In this document: in pieces, positions 43,031 to 50,799 of the stretch | Layout of the letters: each line of letters begins with the position of its first letter | Position numbering within the stretch: position 1 is the stretch's first letter | DNA from: JAIVGV01 sp036389335 | GTDB taxonomy: Bacteria; Acidobacteriota; Blastocatellia; Pyrinomonadales; Pyrinomonadaceae | Length of the DNA stretch: 64,000 nt | Assembly: GCA_036389335.1 (NCBI GenBank) | Contig: DASVQC010000012.1 | Coordinates: 14,063 to 78,062, forward strand | Direction: 5' to 3' | Translations under genes and position numbers: made by a program | Notes under the pieces: generated by a model | What the model was told of the DNA's origin: nothing | The model's database searches: none | The model's input: only the letters and a program-made list of their open reading frames with translations

Positions 43031-44385
43031 TGGTTTTGAGTTTTAAGAACAGCCTCGCATCACTCGCCTCAGTCCTCATCATCACGACGAGCGCCGCCGC
43101 GCAGACGCGCGCCAAACGGCCAGCCGCGCGACAGCCGCGCGCGCCGCAGCCGAGCGCGACGCCCGCGCGCCCCGCCCCGCCGAAGGGCATCACCCTGTCG
43201 GGCTCAGACCTCACGCTGCTGGTCACGGCCCTCGGCGTGCCCACGGAGGCGCGCGCCCGGCTCGAAGGCGACGCCGAGGAGCGCAAGGGCTTCGTCGAGG
43301 ATTTGAAGGAGATGTTCTCGGTCGCCGAGGAGGCGCGCGCCGCGGGCTTCGCCGACCGCCCCGACGTGAAGCTGCAACTCTCACTCTCTCGCGCCTTCGT
43401 CCTCGCGCGTGATTACGCGAGGACGCGCGGGGCGGCGGGGGCCACCTCGCAGGATCAGGTGGTGAGCCCGGCGGAGGTCGCCGCGTTTATGAGAGAGCCG
43501 GGACAGGATCAGCAGTTCGCGGCGTTCATGCAGGACTACTTGAAGAACAACCCGCCGCCCGCCGGCGGGCAGGTGTCCGCGGAGCAGCGGCAGGAGTTGC
43601 AGAAGAATTGGGCGAACGTGATGATCGCCGCGCGCAAGGGGGCCGCCGCGGGGCTCGACCGCCAGCGCGGGAACGAAGTGATGATCGCCTACCAGCAGGC
43701 GCGCGCGCTCGCCGGGGCGTATTTCAAAGAGGTGCTCAGCCAACGCACGAAGGCGACCGACGCAGAGATCGACGCCTACATCACGGCCCACCCCGAGCTT
43801 GACACGGCGAAACTGCGCGCCCGCGCCGAAGAGGTCGAGCGTCGCGCGCGCGCGGGCGAAGACTTCGCCAAGCTGGCGCTCGAATTCTCCGGCGATCCGG
43901 GGAGCAAGTCGCGCGGCGGCGACCTCGGGTGGTTCAGGCGCGGGGTGATGGTCAAGCCGTTCGAGGACGCCGCCTTCGCCCTCAAGCCCGGCGAGGTGAG
44001 CCCCGTGGTGGAGTCGCCCTTCGGCTTCCACGTCATCAAGATGGACGAGCGGCGCACGTCTAAGGACGAGCAGGGCAAGGACGTCGAGGAGGTGCGCGCC
44101 CGCCACGTCCTGATCTCTACGGGCTCGCCTTCCACCCAGCCGCGGACGCCGCGCGAGCGCGCGCGCGAGGCGCTTGAGACGGAGAAGCGCGAGCACTTGA
44201 TCGAAGAGATCACGTCGCGCTCGCACGTCCAGATCGCCGCCGACTTCGAGGCCGCCGCGCCGCAGGCGCAAGAAGCGCCGCCCGCCGCGCCGCAGACGAC
44301 GAACGCGAAGCCGACCGCGACACCCGCGGCGAAGCCGGGCGCGAAGCCCGCCTCCGCCGGCCCCGCGCGCCGCAAGCGACCGTAG
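43030..44385 (+). CDS. Secreted parvulin-type peptidyl-prolyl isomerase (SurA/PrsA-like)
   Basis: 451 residues. Start is taken as GTG 43030, overlapping the mce stop, with TTG 43036 as an alternative; either gives a signal peptide (LASLASVLIITTSAAAQ). A helical chaperone domain (about 60-250) precedes the parvulin domain (about 255-355: EDFAKLALEFSGDPGSKSRG, GGDLGWFRRG, PFGFHVIKMDERRT). The Pro/Ala-rich tail is disordered. The parvulin segment is nearly identical to that of the next gene, so the two are tandem paralogs. It likely folds outer-membrane or periplasmic proteins. Confidence 0.87.
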   Translation: MVLSFKNSLASLASVLIITTSAAAQTRAKRPAARQPRAPQPSATPARPAPPKGITLSGSDLTLLVTALGVPTEARARLEGDAEERKGFVEDLKEMFSVAEEARAAGFADRPDVKLQLSLSRAFVLARDYARTRGAAGATSQDQVVSPAEVAAFMREPGQDQQFAAFMQDYLKNNPPPAGGQVSAEQRQELQKNWANVMIAARKGAAAGLDRQRGNEVMIAYQQARALAGAYFKEVLSQRTKATDAEIDAYITAHPELDTAKLRARAEEVERRARAGEDFAKLALEFSGDPGSKSRGGDLGWFRRGVMVKPFEDAAFALKPGEVSPVVESPFGFHVIKMDERRTSKDEQGKDVEEVRARHVLISTGSPSTQPRTPRERAREALETEKREHLIEEITSRSHVQIAADFEAAAPQAQEAPPAAPQTTNAKPTATPAAKPGAKPASAGPARRKRP

Positions 44386-44454
44386 GCGCGAATGCCTGCG
44401 CGGCGAAATAAGAATTTCGAGTCACGGGAATAAACTGAAGAGAAGGAAACGCGA

Positions 44455-46092
44455 ATGATTACATGCAAGCATTGCGGGACGGTGATGCCCGAAGACCAGA
44501 GCGTGTGCCCCGGCTGCGGCGCGCAGGTGACGGCTGAGGCCGAGGGCGTGCAGGGCGACCCGACCGCGGTCGCCTCCGCCGAGACTACTCCGCTCGACGA
44601 CGCCGCCGCGACCGGAAACATCTCAAACGACTTTGGCGCGGGCGGCGCGGGCGAGGCGGAAGCGGCGGGCGGCTCGGGCGCGTGGGACTCCGCCGCGCCG
44701 GTCGCCGCGACCCAGCCGTTGGCCGCGCCGCGCGCGAGCGCCGCGAGGCCGGGCGGGATGAGTTCGACGACCAAGGCGATGATCGTGGCGGGCGTCGCCG
44801 TCGCCATCGCGATAGGTCTGATCGCGTGGCAGGTGATGGCCCGGCGCTCGCGCTCCGTCACGCTGACGCAGGACGACGTGGCCGAGATCGTCAAGGGCAT
44901 GGTGCGCTCGCCGCAGGAGCTGTCGATGGTCGCCGCCAGCGACGAGCAGCGCAAAGACTTCGCGCGTCAGTTGCGCGAGTACTTCGCGCTCTCGCAGGAG
45001 GCGCGCGCCGCCGGGATCGCCGACAAGCCGGAGACGCAGCGGCAGCTCGAAACGATCCGCACCTTCGTCTACGCGCAGTCCTACGCGCAGAAGCAGCAGG
45101 AGGCGGGCGTGACCAACCCCGACCAGCTCTTCACGAAGGACGAGGTGGCGGCTTACCTCAAGCAGCCCGGGCAGGATCAGAAGTTCGAACAGTTCCTCAA
45201 GGACGTGCAGGATTTGGGGATGCTCCCGTCGGCGGCGAACATGCCCGCCGAGCAGCGCGAGCGCCTGAAGAACGATCTGTGGGGGCCGATGTCGGTCGTC
45301 GCGGGCAAGGCGAAAGCCGCGGGCGTCGATAAGGAGCGGCGCACGCAGCTCCTCGTGCAGGTGCAGGAGGCGCAGGTGCTCGCGCGCAAGTACTCCGAGC
45401 AGAACGCGAAGGCGCTCGAAGAGAAGACGAAGGCGACCGACGCCGAGATCGACGCCTACATCGCCAAGCACCCCGAACTCGACGAGAGCAAGACGCGCGC
45501 GCAGGCGGAAGAGATCGCCAAGCGCGCGCAGGGCGGCGAGGACTTCGCCAACCTGGCGAAGGAGTATTCGACCGATCCGAGCAACAAGGACAAGGGCGGC
45601 GACCTCGGCTGGTTCAAGCGCGGGATGATGGTCAAGCCGTTCGAGGACGCGGCGTTCGCCCTCAAGCCCGGCGAGGTGAGCGGCGTCGTCGAGACGCCCT
45701 TCGGCTTCCACGTCATCAAGATGGACGAGCGTAGAACGTCGAAGGACGAGCAGGGCAAGGACGTCGAGGAGGCGCACGCGCGCCACATCCTGATCAAGCA
45801 CACGGCGGGCGGCGCGCAGCAGTCGCCGATGATGGGCGCGCCGCCCGCGCCGCGCGAGCAGGCGCGGCAGGCGCTTGAGAAGGAGAAGCGGCAGAAGTTC
45901 ATCGACGAGATCGCGCAGCGCACGCACGTCTCCGTCCCCGAAGACTTCAAGATCGACGCGCCGCCGCTCCCGCAGGCCCCGCCGCCCGGCATGGGCGGCG
46001 ACGAAGGACTCCCCGGCGAGAAGACGCTGCCCGAACAACAGCCGCCGCCCGTCCCGCCCGCGAAGAACCCGAAGGCGGGGAAGGGTAAATAG
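44455..46092 (+). CDS. Membrane-anchored parvulin isomerase with cytoplasmic zinc ribbon
   Basis: 545 residues. Residues 1-25 are a zinc ribbon (CKHCGTVMPEDQSVCPGCG), then an Ala/Gly-rich linker and one membrane helix near 107-125 (AMIVAGVAVAIAIGLIAWQ). The remainder is periplasmic: a SurA-like helical domain and a parvulin domain (GGDLGWFKRGMMVKPFEDAA, PFGFHVIKMDERRT). The tail is Pro-rich. It is a tandem paralog of the preceding gene with a different N-terminus. The Shine-Dalgarno gaagagaaggaa is good. A heptad array follows 3 bp after the stop. Confidence 0.86.
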   Translation: MITCKHCGTVMPEDQSVCPGCGAQVTAEAEGVQGDPTAVASAETTPLDDAAATGNISNDFGAGGAGEAEAAGGSGAWDSAAPVAATQPLAAPRASAARPGGMSSTTKAMIVAGVAVAIAIGLIAWQVMARRSRSVTLTQDDVAEIVKGMVRSPQELSMVAASDEQRKDFARQLREYFALSQEARAAGIADKPETQRQLETIRTFVYAQSYAQKQQEAGVTNPDQLFTKDEVAAYLKQPGQDQKFEQFLKDVQDLGMLPSAANMPAEQRERLKNDLWGPMSVVAGKAKAAGVDKERRTQLLVQVQEAQVLARKYSEQNAKALEEKTKATDAEIDAYIAKHPELDESKTRAQAEEIAKRAQGGEDFANLAKEYSTDPSNKDKGGDLGWFKRGMMVKPFEDAAFALKPGEVSGVVETPFGFHVIKMDERRTSKDEQGKDVEEAHARHILIKHTAGGAQQSPMMGAPPAPREQARQALEKEKRQKFIDEIAQRTHVSVPEDFKIDAPPLPQAPPPGMGGDEGLPGEKTLPEQQPPPVPPAKNPKAGKGK

Positions 46093-46095
46093 CGA

Positions 46096-46178
46096 AAAGG
46101 GGTCAGAGGTCAGAGGTCAGAGATCAGTTAATAACTTCTGATTCTAACCTCTGACCTCTAGCCTCTGACCTCTGCTCC
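46096..46178. repeat. Heptad palindrome, cagaggt family
   Basis: Left arm ggtcaga repeated three times, right arm tctaacc, tctgacc, tctagcc, tctgacc. It begins 4 bp after the parvulin stop and ends 1-2 bp before the next ATG. Confidence 0.92.
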
Positions 46179-46179
46179 T

Positions 46180-47049
46180 ATGCTCTTCGGCGACTACCGC
46201 GTGGAGATCGTGCCGGACGCGGAGTTTCGTCTGGACGGCGGCGCGATGTTCGGCGTCGTGCCGCGCGCCCTGTGGTCGCGCCGGTCGCAGCCGGACGCGG
46301 AGAACCGCGTGCGCCTGAGCGCGAACTGCCTGTTCGTCGAGGCGGGCGGTGAGCGCGTCATCGTCGAGACCGGGATCGGCGACAAGTGGTCTGCGAAGCA
46401 GTCGGCGATGTACGGCATCGGGCGCGAGCGCGCGCTCGGCGAGTCCGTCCGGGAGATCACGGGCTACGGCCCCGAAGAGATCACGGTCGTCGTCAACACG
46501 CACCTGCACTTCGATCACGCCGGCGGCAACACGAGGCTCGACGAAAGCGGTCGCGCCGTCCCGGCCTTCCCGAACGCGCGCTACTTCGTCTCGCGCGAAG
46601 AGTTCGAGCACGCCGAGTCGCCGCACGAGCGCGACCGCGCCAGCTACCTCGCGGATAACTGGCGACCGTTGCGCGAGTCGGGGCAGCTCGAATTGAAAGA
46701 GGCGACTTACGAGGTCGTGCCGGGCCTGCGGATGGAGCGGGTGCCCGGCCACTCGCGCACGATGCAGTGCGTGCGATTGGAGCGCGGCGGGCGGACGCTC
46801 TTCGGCTTCGCCGACCTCGTGCCGACGCGCGCGCACGTCCCCGTCGCGTGGGTGATGGGCTACGATCTCTACCCCGTCGAGACGCTCGAAGCGAAGAAGC
46901 GTCTGCTCCCGCAAGCCGCGCGCGAGGGCTGGCTCTGCCTCTTCTACCACGACGCCGACGCGCCGCTCTGCCGCTTGGTCGAAGAAGAGGGGAAGCTGCG
47001 CGCGGTCGCGTGGGAAGAGAGGAAGGAAGCGTCAACGAATTTAAGTTGA
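46180..47049 (+). CDS. Metallo-beta-lactamase-fold hydrolase
   Basis: 289 residues, cytoplasmic. The zinc motif THLHFDHAGG is near residues 108-117 and a later VPGHSRTMQC supplies the next histidine; HDAD near residue 264 completes a site like that of lactonases and aryl esterases. The N-terminal arrangement (WSRRSQPDAENRVRLSANCLFVEAG) resembles the AhlD/quorum-quenching-like group, but substrate cannot be assigned. The ATG abuts the heptad array, so no Shine-Dalgarno is present. Confidence 0.85.
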   Translation: MLFGDYRVEIVPDAEFRLDGGAMFGVVPRALWSRRSQPDAENRVRLSANCLFVEAGGERVIVETGIGDKWSAKQSAMYGIGRERALGESVREITGYGPEEITVVVNTHLHFDHAGGNTRLDESGRAVPAFPNARYFVSREEFEHAESPHERDRASYLADNWRPLRESGQLELKEATYEVVPGLRMERVPGHSRTMQCVRLERGGRTLFGFADLVPTRAHVPVAWVMGYDLYPVETLEAKKRLLPQAAREGWLCLFYHDADAPLCRLVEEEGKLRAVAWEERKEASTNLS

Positions 47050-47062
47050 GGTTTACGAGCAA

Positions 47063-47290
47063 ATGGCGAACCACTACCACGTGATCATCTCCAAGCGGGC
47101 GGGCGGCGATTCCTACGTCGCCGAAGTGCCCGACCTCGCGGGCTGCGTGGCCTTCGGCGGGACGCTCGCAGCCGTGACGGAGAACGCGAAGCTCGCCATC
47201 GACGCATGGATCGAATCGGCGCGGGCGGAGGGGCGGGACGTCCCGGCCCCGAAGACGATCTTTTTCAAGACGTTCACTAACAACAACTGA
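47063..47290 (+). CDS. HicB-like antitoxin-family protein without a HicA partner
   Basis: 75 residues. YHVIISKRAGGDSYVAEVPDLAGCVAFG and AAVTENAKLAIDAWIESARAEGRDVPAP match the HicB/UPF0150 fold. Unlike the hicBA pair at 41 kb, no hicA is next to it; the downstream gene is mtnP. It may be a domesticated antitoxin or a free-standing regulator. It lies 13 bp after the MBL hydrolase and 44 bp before mtnP. Confidence 0.85.
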   Translation: MANHYHVIISKRAGGDSYVAEVPDLAGCVAFGGTLAAVTENAKLAIDAWIESARAEGRDVPAPKTIFFKTFTNNN

Positions 47291-47334
47291 CGGGGCGCGC
47301 GCGCGCCTTCATCGGCCTGACGGGACAAGAGCGA

Positions 47335-48210
47335 ATGACGACTGCGAAGATCGGGATCATCGGCGGCAGCGGGCTCTACCAGATGCCCGAGCTGAAGGAC
47401 GTGGAGGAGGTGGCGGTCGAGACGCCTTTCGGCGCGCCCTCCGACTCGTTCATCACGGGGACGCTCGAAGGCGTGCGCGTCGCGTTCCTGCCGCGCCACG
47501 GTCGCGGGCACAAGGTGCTGCCGACGGAGCTGCCGTTCCGCGCCAACATCTACGCGATGAAGCTGCTCGGCGTCGAGCGGATACTCTCGGCGTCGGCGGT
47601 CGGCTCGCTTCAGGAGAAGTACGAGCCGCTGCACATGGTCATCCCCGACCAGTTCTTCGACCGCACGCGGGCGCGCGCGCGCGAATCGACCTTCTTCGGC
47701 GAAGGCATCGTCGCGCACGTCACCTTCGCGCACCCGGTCTGCGAGGAGCTGTGCGACGTGCTCGAAGCGGCGTGCGGGTCGGCGGACGTGGTCGCGCACC
47801 GCGGCGGCACGTACCTGTGCATGGAAGGCCCCGCCTTCTCGACGAAGGCCGAGTCGCAGGTCTACCGCCGGTGGGGCATGGACGTGATCGGGATGACGAA
47901 CTTGCAGGAGGCGAAGCTGGCGCGCGAGGCCGAGATGTGCTACTCCACGCTTGCGCTCGTCACCGACTACGACTGCTGGCACGAGGGGCACGACGCCGTC
48001 TCGGTCGATCAGGTCGTCGAGTACCTGAATAAGAACGTCCGCAACGCGCAGATCATCATGCGCGAGGCCGTCGGGCGGCTCGCCGGCAGGCCGCGCGGCT
48101 GCGGGTGCGGCTCCGCGCTGAAGAACGCCATCTTCACCGCGCCCGAGCTCTGGCCCGAGGCGACAACGCGGAAGCTCGATGCCGTCATCAAAAAGTACCG
48201 GAAGGCGTAA
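47335..48210 (+). CDS. mtnP: S-methyl-5'-thioadenosine phosphorylase
   Basis: Purine-nucleoside phosphorylase family, 291 residues. Phosphate-binding GIIGGSGLY is near residue 5, FLPRHGRGHKVLPTELP near 48, and the substrate loop EGPAFSTKAESQVYRRWGMDVIGMTN near 165. It cleaves methylthioadenosine to adenine and methylthioribose-1-phosphate in methionine salvage. The C-terminus ends in RKA with the TAA followed by a degenerate gtgacgg run (48205-48231). A PfkB kinase lies two genes downstream. Confidence 0.95.
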   Translation: MTTAKIGIIGGSGLYQMPELKDVEEVAVETPFGAPSDSFITGTLEGVRVAFLPRHGRGHKVLPTELPFRANIYAMKLLGVERILSASAVGSLQEKYEPLHMVIPDQFFDRTRARARESTFFGEGIVAHVTFAHPVCEELCDVLEAACGSADVVAHRGGTYLCMEGPAFSTKAESQVYRRWGMDVIGMTNLQEAKLAREAEMCYSTLALVTDYDCWHEGHDAVSVDQVVEYLNKNVRNAQIIMREAVGRLAGRPRGCGCGSALKNAIFTAPELWPEATTRKLDAVIKKYRKA

Positions 48211-48231
48211 CGGGTGACGGGCGAGCGGGTC
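48205..48231. repeat. Degenerate heptad run, gtgacgg type
   Basis: Units gtaacgg, gtgacgg and gcgagcg directly follow and include the mtnP stop, with no second arm. It may be a remnant of a gtgacag-family array. Confidence 0.45.
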
Positions 48232-48273
48232 TGCCGTCCTCGGTCGCGGGTCAGTCAAAGGAAGGTTGGGCGT

Positions 48274-48738
48274 ATGAAAAAGTTATTCGTGCTGGCGTTC
48301 GGGTTGGCGGTGGTGCTGGGCGGGGCGTCCGCGGCGGCGGCGCAGGGCGGCGGGCGGCGCGAGCCCGACCCGTCGGTGGTGCGCGATCCGATGATGGAGA
48401 GGGACTCGAAGCACAACCTTGAGGCGGCGCGCCAGTACTTCAAGTTGAAGAAGGCGTACCGCGCCTCTCTCTCGCGCGCCGAGGAGATCATCGCGGGCTA
48501 CCCGAACTTCTCCGAGATCGACGAGGCGCTCTTCATCGCCGGGATGAGCAACCTCTACATGTCGCAGGGCAAGGGCAAGCAGCCGCCCACGCTCCCCGCC
48601 GAGAAGCACCGCGAAGAGGCGCGCATGTACCTCTCGCGCATCGTCAACGAGTACCCCGAAAGCAGCTTCCGCAAGGACGCCGAGAAGGGGCTGCAATCAA
48701 TCGGGGGCGCGACGCAAAAGGCCGAGGGCAAGCAGTGA
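48274..48738 (+). CDS. Secreted TPR protein, BamD/YfiO-like fragment
   Basis: 154 residues from ATG 48274, with gaaagg upstream. A signal peptide (LFVLAFGLAVVLGGASAAAAQ) precedes TPR-like helices (AARQYFKLKKAYRASLSRAEEIIAGYPNFSEIDEALF, ARMYLSRIVNEYPESSFRKDAEKGL) that match the first repeats of BamD/YfiO outer-membrane assembly lipoproteins. No lipobox cysteine is present, and it is shorter than BamD (about 240 residues), so it is a related TPR protein rather than BamD itself. Confidence 0.72.
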   Translation: MKKLFVLAFGLAVVLGGASAAAAQGGGRREPDPSVVRDPMMERDSKHNLEAARQYFKLKKAYRASLSRAEEIIAGYPNFSEIDEALFIAGMSNLYMSQGKGKQPPTLPAEKHREEARMYLSRIVNEYPESSFRKDAEKGLQSIGGATQKAEGKQ

Positions 48739-48743
48739 AAGAT

Positions 48744-48863
48744 CGTCCGTTGTCAGTAGTCCGTTGTCAGTTGTTTTGAGGCGGCCCGGCTCGGACGCCT
48801 CCACCCCGATCAGCGGCAACGCACGAAGGACAAAGAACAACTGACGACGGGCTACTGACAACC
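48744..48863. repeat. Heptad palindrome, gtcagta family
   Basis: Left arm 48744-48776 has gtccgtt, gtcagta and gtcagtt; right arm 48824-48863 has aactgac, gacgggc and tactgac. It begins 5 bp after the TPR protein stop. Confidence 0.85.
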
Positions 48864-48898
48864 CTCCCATCCACCCCAACCGCAGGAGAAAATCACAC

Positions 48899-49831
48899 GT
48901 GTCATTGCTGGCCGTCGGTTCGGTGGCGTTCGACGCGGTCGAGACGCCTTTCGGGAAGCGCGAGCGGATGCTCGGCGGCTCCGCCACACACTTCTCGCTC
49001 GCCGCGAGCTTCTTCACCGACGTGAGGGTCGTCGGCGTCGTCGGCGGCGACTTCGGCGACGAAGAGTTCGCCGTCTTCCGCGAGCGCGGCATCGACACGA
49101 CCGACCTCGAAGTCGTCCCCGGAGGGCGCACCTTCTTCTGGCGCGGTCGCTACGACTTCGATCTCAACACCGCGCACACGCTCGACACGCAGCTCAACGT
49201 CTTCGCCGACTTCAAGCCGAAGCTCTCCGACGGGTCGCGCCGCGCGCGCCTCGCCTTCCTCGGAAACATCCAGCCCGATCTACAGGTGGAAGTGCGCGGG
49301 CAGGTCGCGGGCGCGCAGCTCGTCGCGCTCGACACGATGAACTACTGGATCAACACCGTGCCCGGCGCGGTGTGGGACGCCGTCGGCGGCGTCCACGTCG
49401 TGATCATCAACGACGCCGAGGCGCGCCAGCTCGCGGGCGAGCCGAACCTGATCCGCGCGGCGCGCAAGATTCTCGCCGCCGGCCCGCGCGCCCTCGTCAT
49501 CAAGCGCGGAGAGTACGGCGCGGCCCTCTTCACCAAAGACTCTTACTTCGCCACGCCCGCCTACCCGCTCGAATCCGTCTTCGACCCGACGGGCGCGGGC
49601 GACACCTTCGCGGGCGGCTTCGTGGGCTACCTGGCGAGCCGCGACGCGATTGACGAGGCGGCCATGCGCCGCGCGATGATCTTCGGATCGGTGATGGCCT
49701 CCTTCAACGTCGAGGAGTTCGGCACGGAGCGCGTCAGGCGTCTCACGCACGGCGAGATCAACGCGCGCTTCGCCGAGTTCAAGCGCATGACCAACTTCGA
49801 GGAGATCCCTTTCGAGCGCGCCGCGAAGTAG
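48899..49831 (+). CDS. PfkB-family carbohydrate/nucleoside kinase
   Basis: 310 residues starting at GTG 48899, with aggag upstream (cgcaggagaaaatcacac). Family motif 1 GGSATHFSLAASFF is near residue 24 and the catalytic motif DPTGAGDTFAGGF with its aspartate is near 231. It phosphorylates a sugar or nucleoside. Position downstream of mtnP suggests methylthioribose- or adenosine-linked salvage, but this is inferred only. Confidence 0.88.
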   Translation: MSLLAVGSVAFDAVETPFGKRERMLGGSATHFSLAASFFTDVRVVGVVGGDFGDEEFAVFRERGIDTTDLEVVPGGRTFFWRGRYDFDLNTAHTLDTQLNVFADFKPKLSDGSRRARLAFLGNIQPDLQVEVRGQVAGAQLVALDTMNYWINTVPGAVWDAVGGVHVVIINDAEARQLAGEPNLIRAARKILAAGPRALVIKRGEYGAALFTKDSYFATPAYPLESVFDPTGAGDTFAGGFVGYLASRDAIDEAAMRRAMIFGSVMASFNVEEFGTERVRRLTHGEINARFAEFKRMTNFEEIPFERAAK

Positions 49832-49865
49832 GGGCGCACGACGCCGAGAATCTCGCCCCCGTTAT

Positions 49866-49920
49866 TTTTGCGCCTTTGCGTGAGGTTTAATTCTCACGCA
49901 AAGGCGCAAAGGCGCTAAGT
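49866..49920. repeat. Octamer palindrome, copy 2
   Basis: The same tttgcgcctttgcgtga and tcacgcaaaggcgcaaagg arms as at 104-162, with a different AT-rich loop (ggtttaattc). It lies 35 bp after the kinase stop. Confidence 0.88.
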
Positions 49921-49941
49921 GTTTCAAACGGCGTCGAGGGT

Positions 49942-49970
49942 TTGAAGTTTGGCGGGCGAGGTCTTAGACT
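49942..49970 (+). promoter_or_regulatory. Promoter of the DUF2007 gene
   Basis: TTGAAG at 49942, a 17-bp spacer and TAGACT at 49965, 45 bp before the ATG at 50016. Confidence 0.45.
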
Positions 49971-50015
49971 AACCCGCACCGGAGAATTAGAGACCAGAAA
50001 CTTTCAGGAGTTGCC

Positions 50016-50432
50016 ATGTTCTGTCCCGTCTGCGAGTCGGAGTACGAGGAGGGCTTCACGCGCTGCCCCGATCACAACGTCGAGCTGGTCGAGAAGCTGT
50101 CCGAGGAGACTTCCCGCGACCGGAGCGAGGCGCGCTTCGTCGCGCTGCACAACGTCGGCTCGCCCGCCGAGGCGGAGATGGTCAACGACATCCTGCAACA
50201 GAACGGCATCCGCTCCGCCGTCCAGTCGGGCGGCTCCGACGTGCTCTCGCCCCTGCTCTCCACCAGCGCGCCGGGCGCACTCGTGCTGGTCGACGAGCGC
50301 GACTTCGACCGCGCGACTGAACTCTACCAGTCCTTCTTCGGCTCGGACGCCACGCCGCTCACCGGCACGACCGCCGAAGAGGACGACGAGATCGCGCGCG
50401 ATGCCGAAGGGTCTTCGGACGAAGATGAGTGA
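50016..50432 (+). CDS. Zinc-ribbon plus DUF2007 (putative signal-transducing) protein
   Basis: 138 residues. The N-terminus CPVCESEYEEGFTRCPDHN is a zinc ribbon with three Cys and a His candidate. Residues about 40-110 match DUF2007, with VALHNVGSPAEAEMVNDILQQNGI and PGALVLVDERDFDRATELYQSFF. The acidic tail EDDEIARDAEGSSDEDE is disordered. DUF2007 is a small ferredoxin-like fold of unknown role in bacteria. Its stop overlaps the cutA start. Confidence 0.8.
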   Translation: MFCPVCESEYEEGFTRCPDHNVELVEKLSEETSRDRSEARFVALHNVGSPAEAEMVNDILQQNGIRSAVQSGGSDVLSPLLSTSAPGALVLVDERDFDRATELYQSFFGSDATPLTGTTAEEDDEIARDAEGSSDEDE

Positions 50433-50772
50433 GGGTGACGAAGCAGCCGTCGTCGTGCTGATCTCCGCGCCGAACCGGGAGGAGGCGGCGCGGCTCGCCG
50501 AGATGCTGGTCGGCGCGCGCCTCGCCGCGTGCGTGCAGATTCTGCCCGAGATGGAGTCGGTCTACCGTTGGGAGGGCGAGGTGAAGCGCGAGCCCGAACA
50601 CCTGCTGCTGGCGAAGACCACCGCCGGTCGCTTCGCCGCCATCGAGCGCGAGGTGTGCGCGCTACACAGCTACGACACGCCGGAGATCGTCGCGCTGCCC
50701 GTCGGCGAAGCCTCCGCGCCCTACCTCGAATGGCTCGCCTCAAGCGTCGCGCCGCCGCAAGGCTCTGACTGA
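50425..50772 (+). CDS. cutA: Divalent-cation tolerance protein CutA1
   Basis: 115 residues, the family length, trimeric ferredoxin-like fold. ATG 50425 is used; the gene overlaps the DUF2007 stop by 8 bp. Family motifs LVGARLAACVQILPEMESVYRWEGEV and EIVALPVGEASAPYLEWL are conserved. It is implicated in copper and other divalent metal tolerance. The reading frame is translationally coupled to the upstream gene. Confidence 0.94.
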   Translation: MSEGDEAAVVVLISAPNREEAARLAEMLVGARLAACVQILPEMESVYRWEGEVKREPEHLLLAKTTAGRFAAIEREVCALHSYDTPEIVALPVGEASAPYLEWLASSVAPPQGSD

Positions 50773-50799
50773 GCCGCTAACTTCACCCTGCGCGAATGC

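Noticed and set aside
48274..48738. Calling the TPR protein BamD
   Set aside because: It lacks a lipobox cysteine and is about 90 residues shorter than BamD, so only relatedness is claimed.
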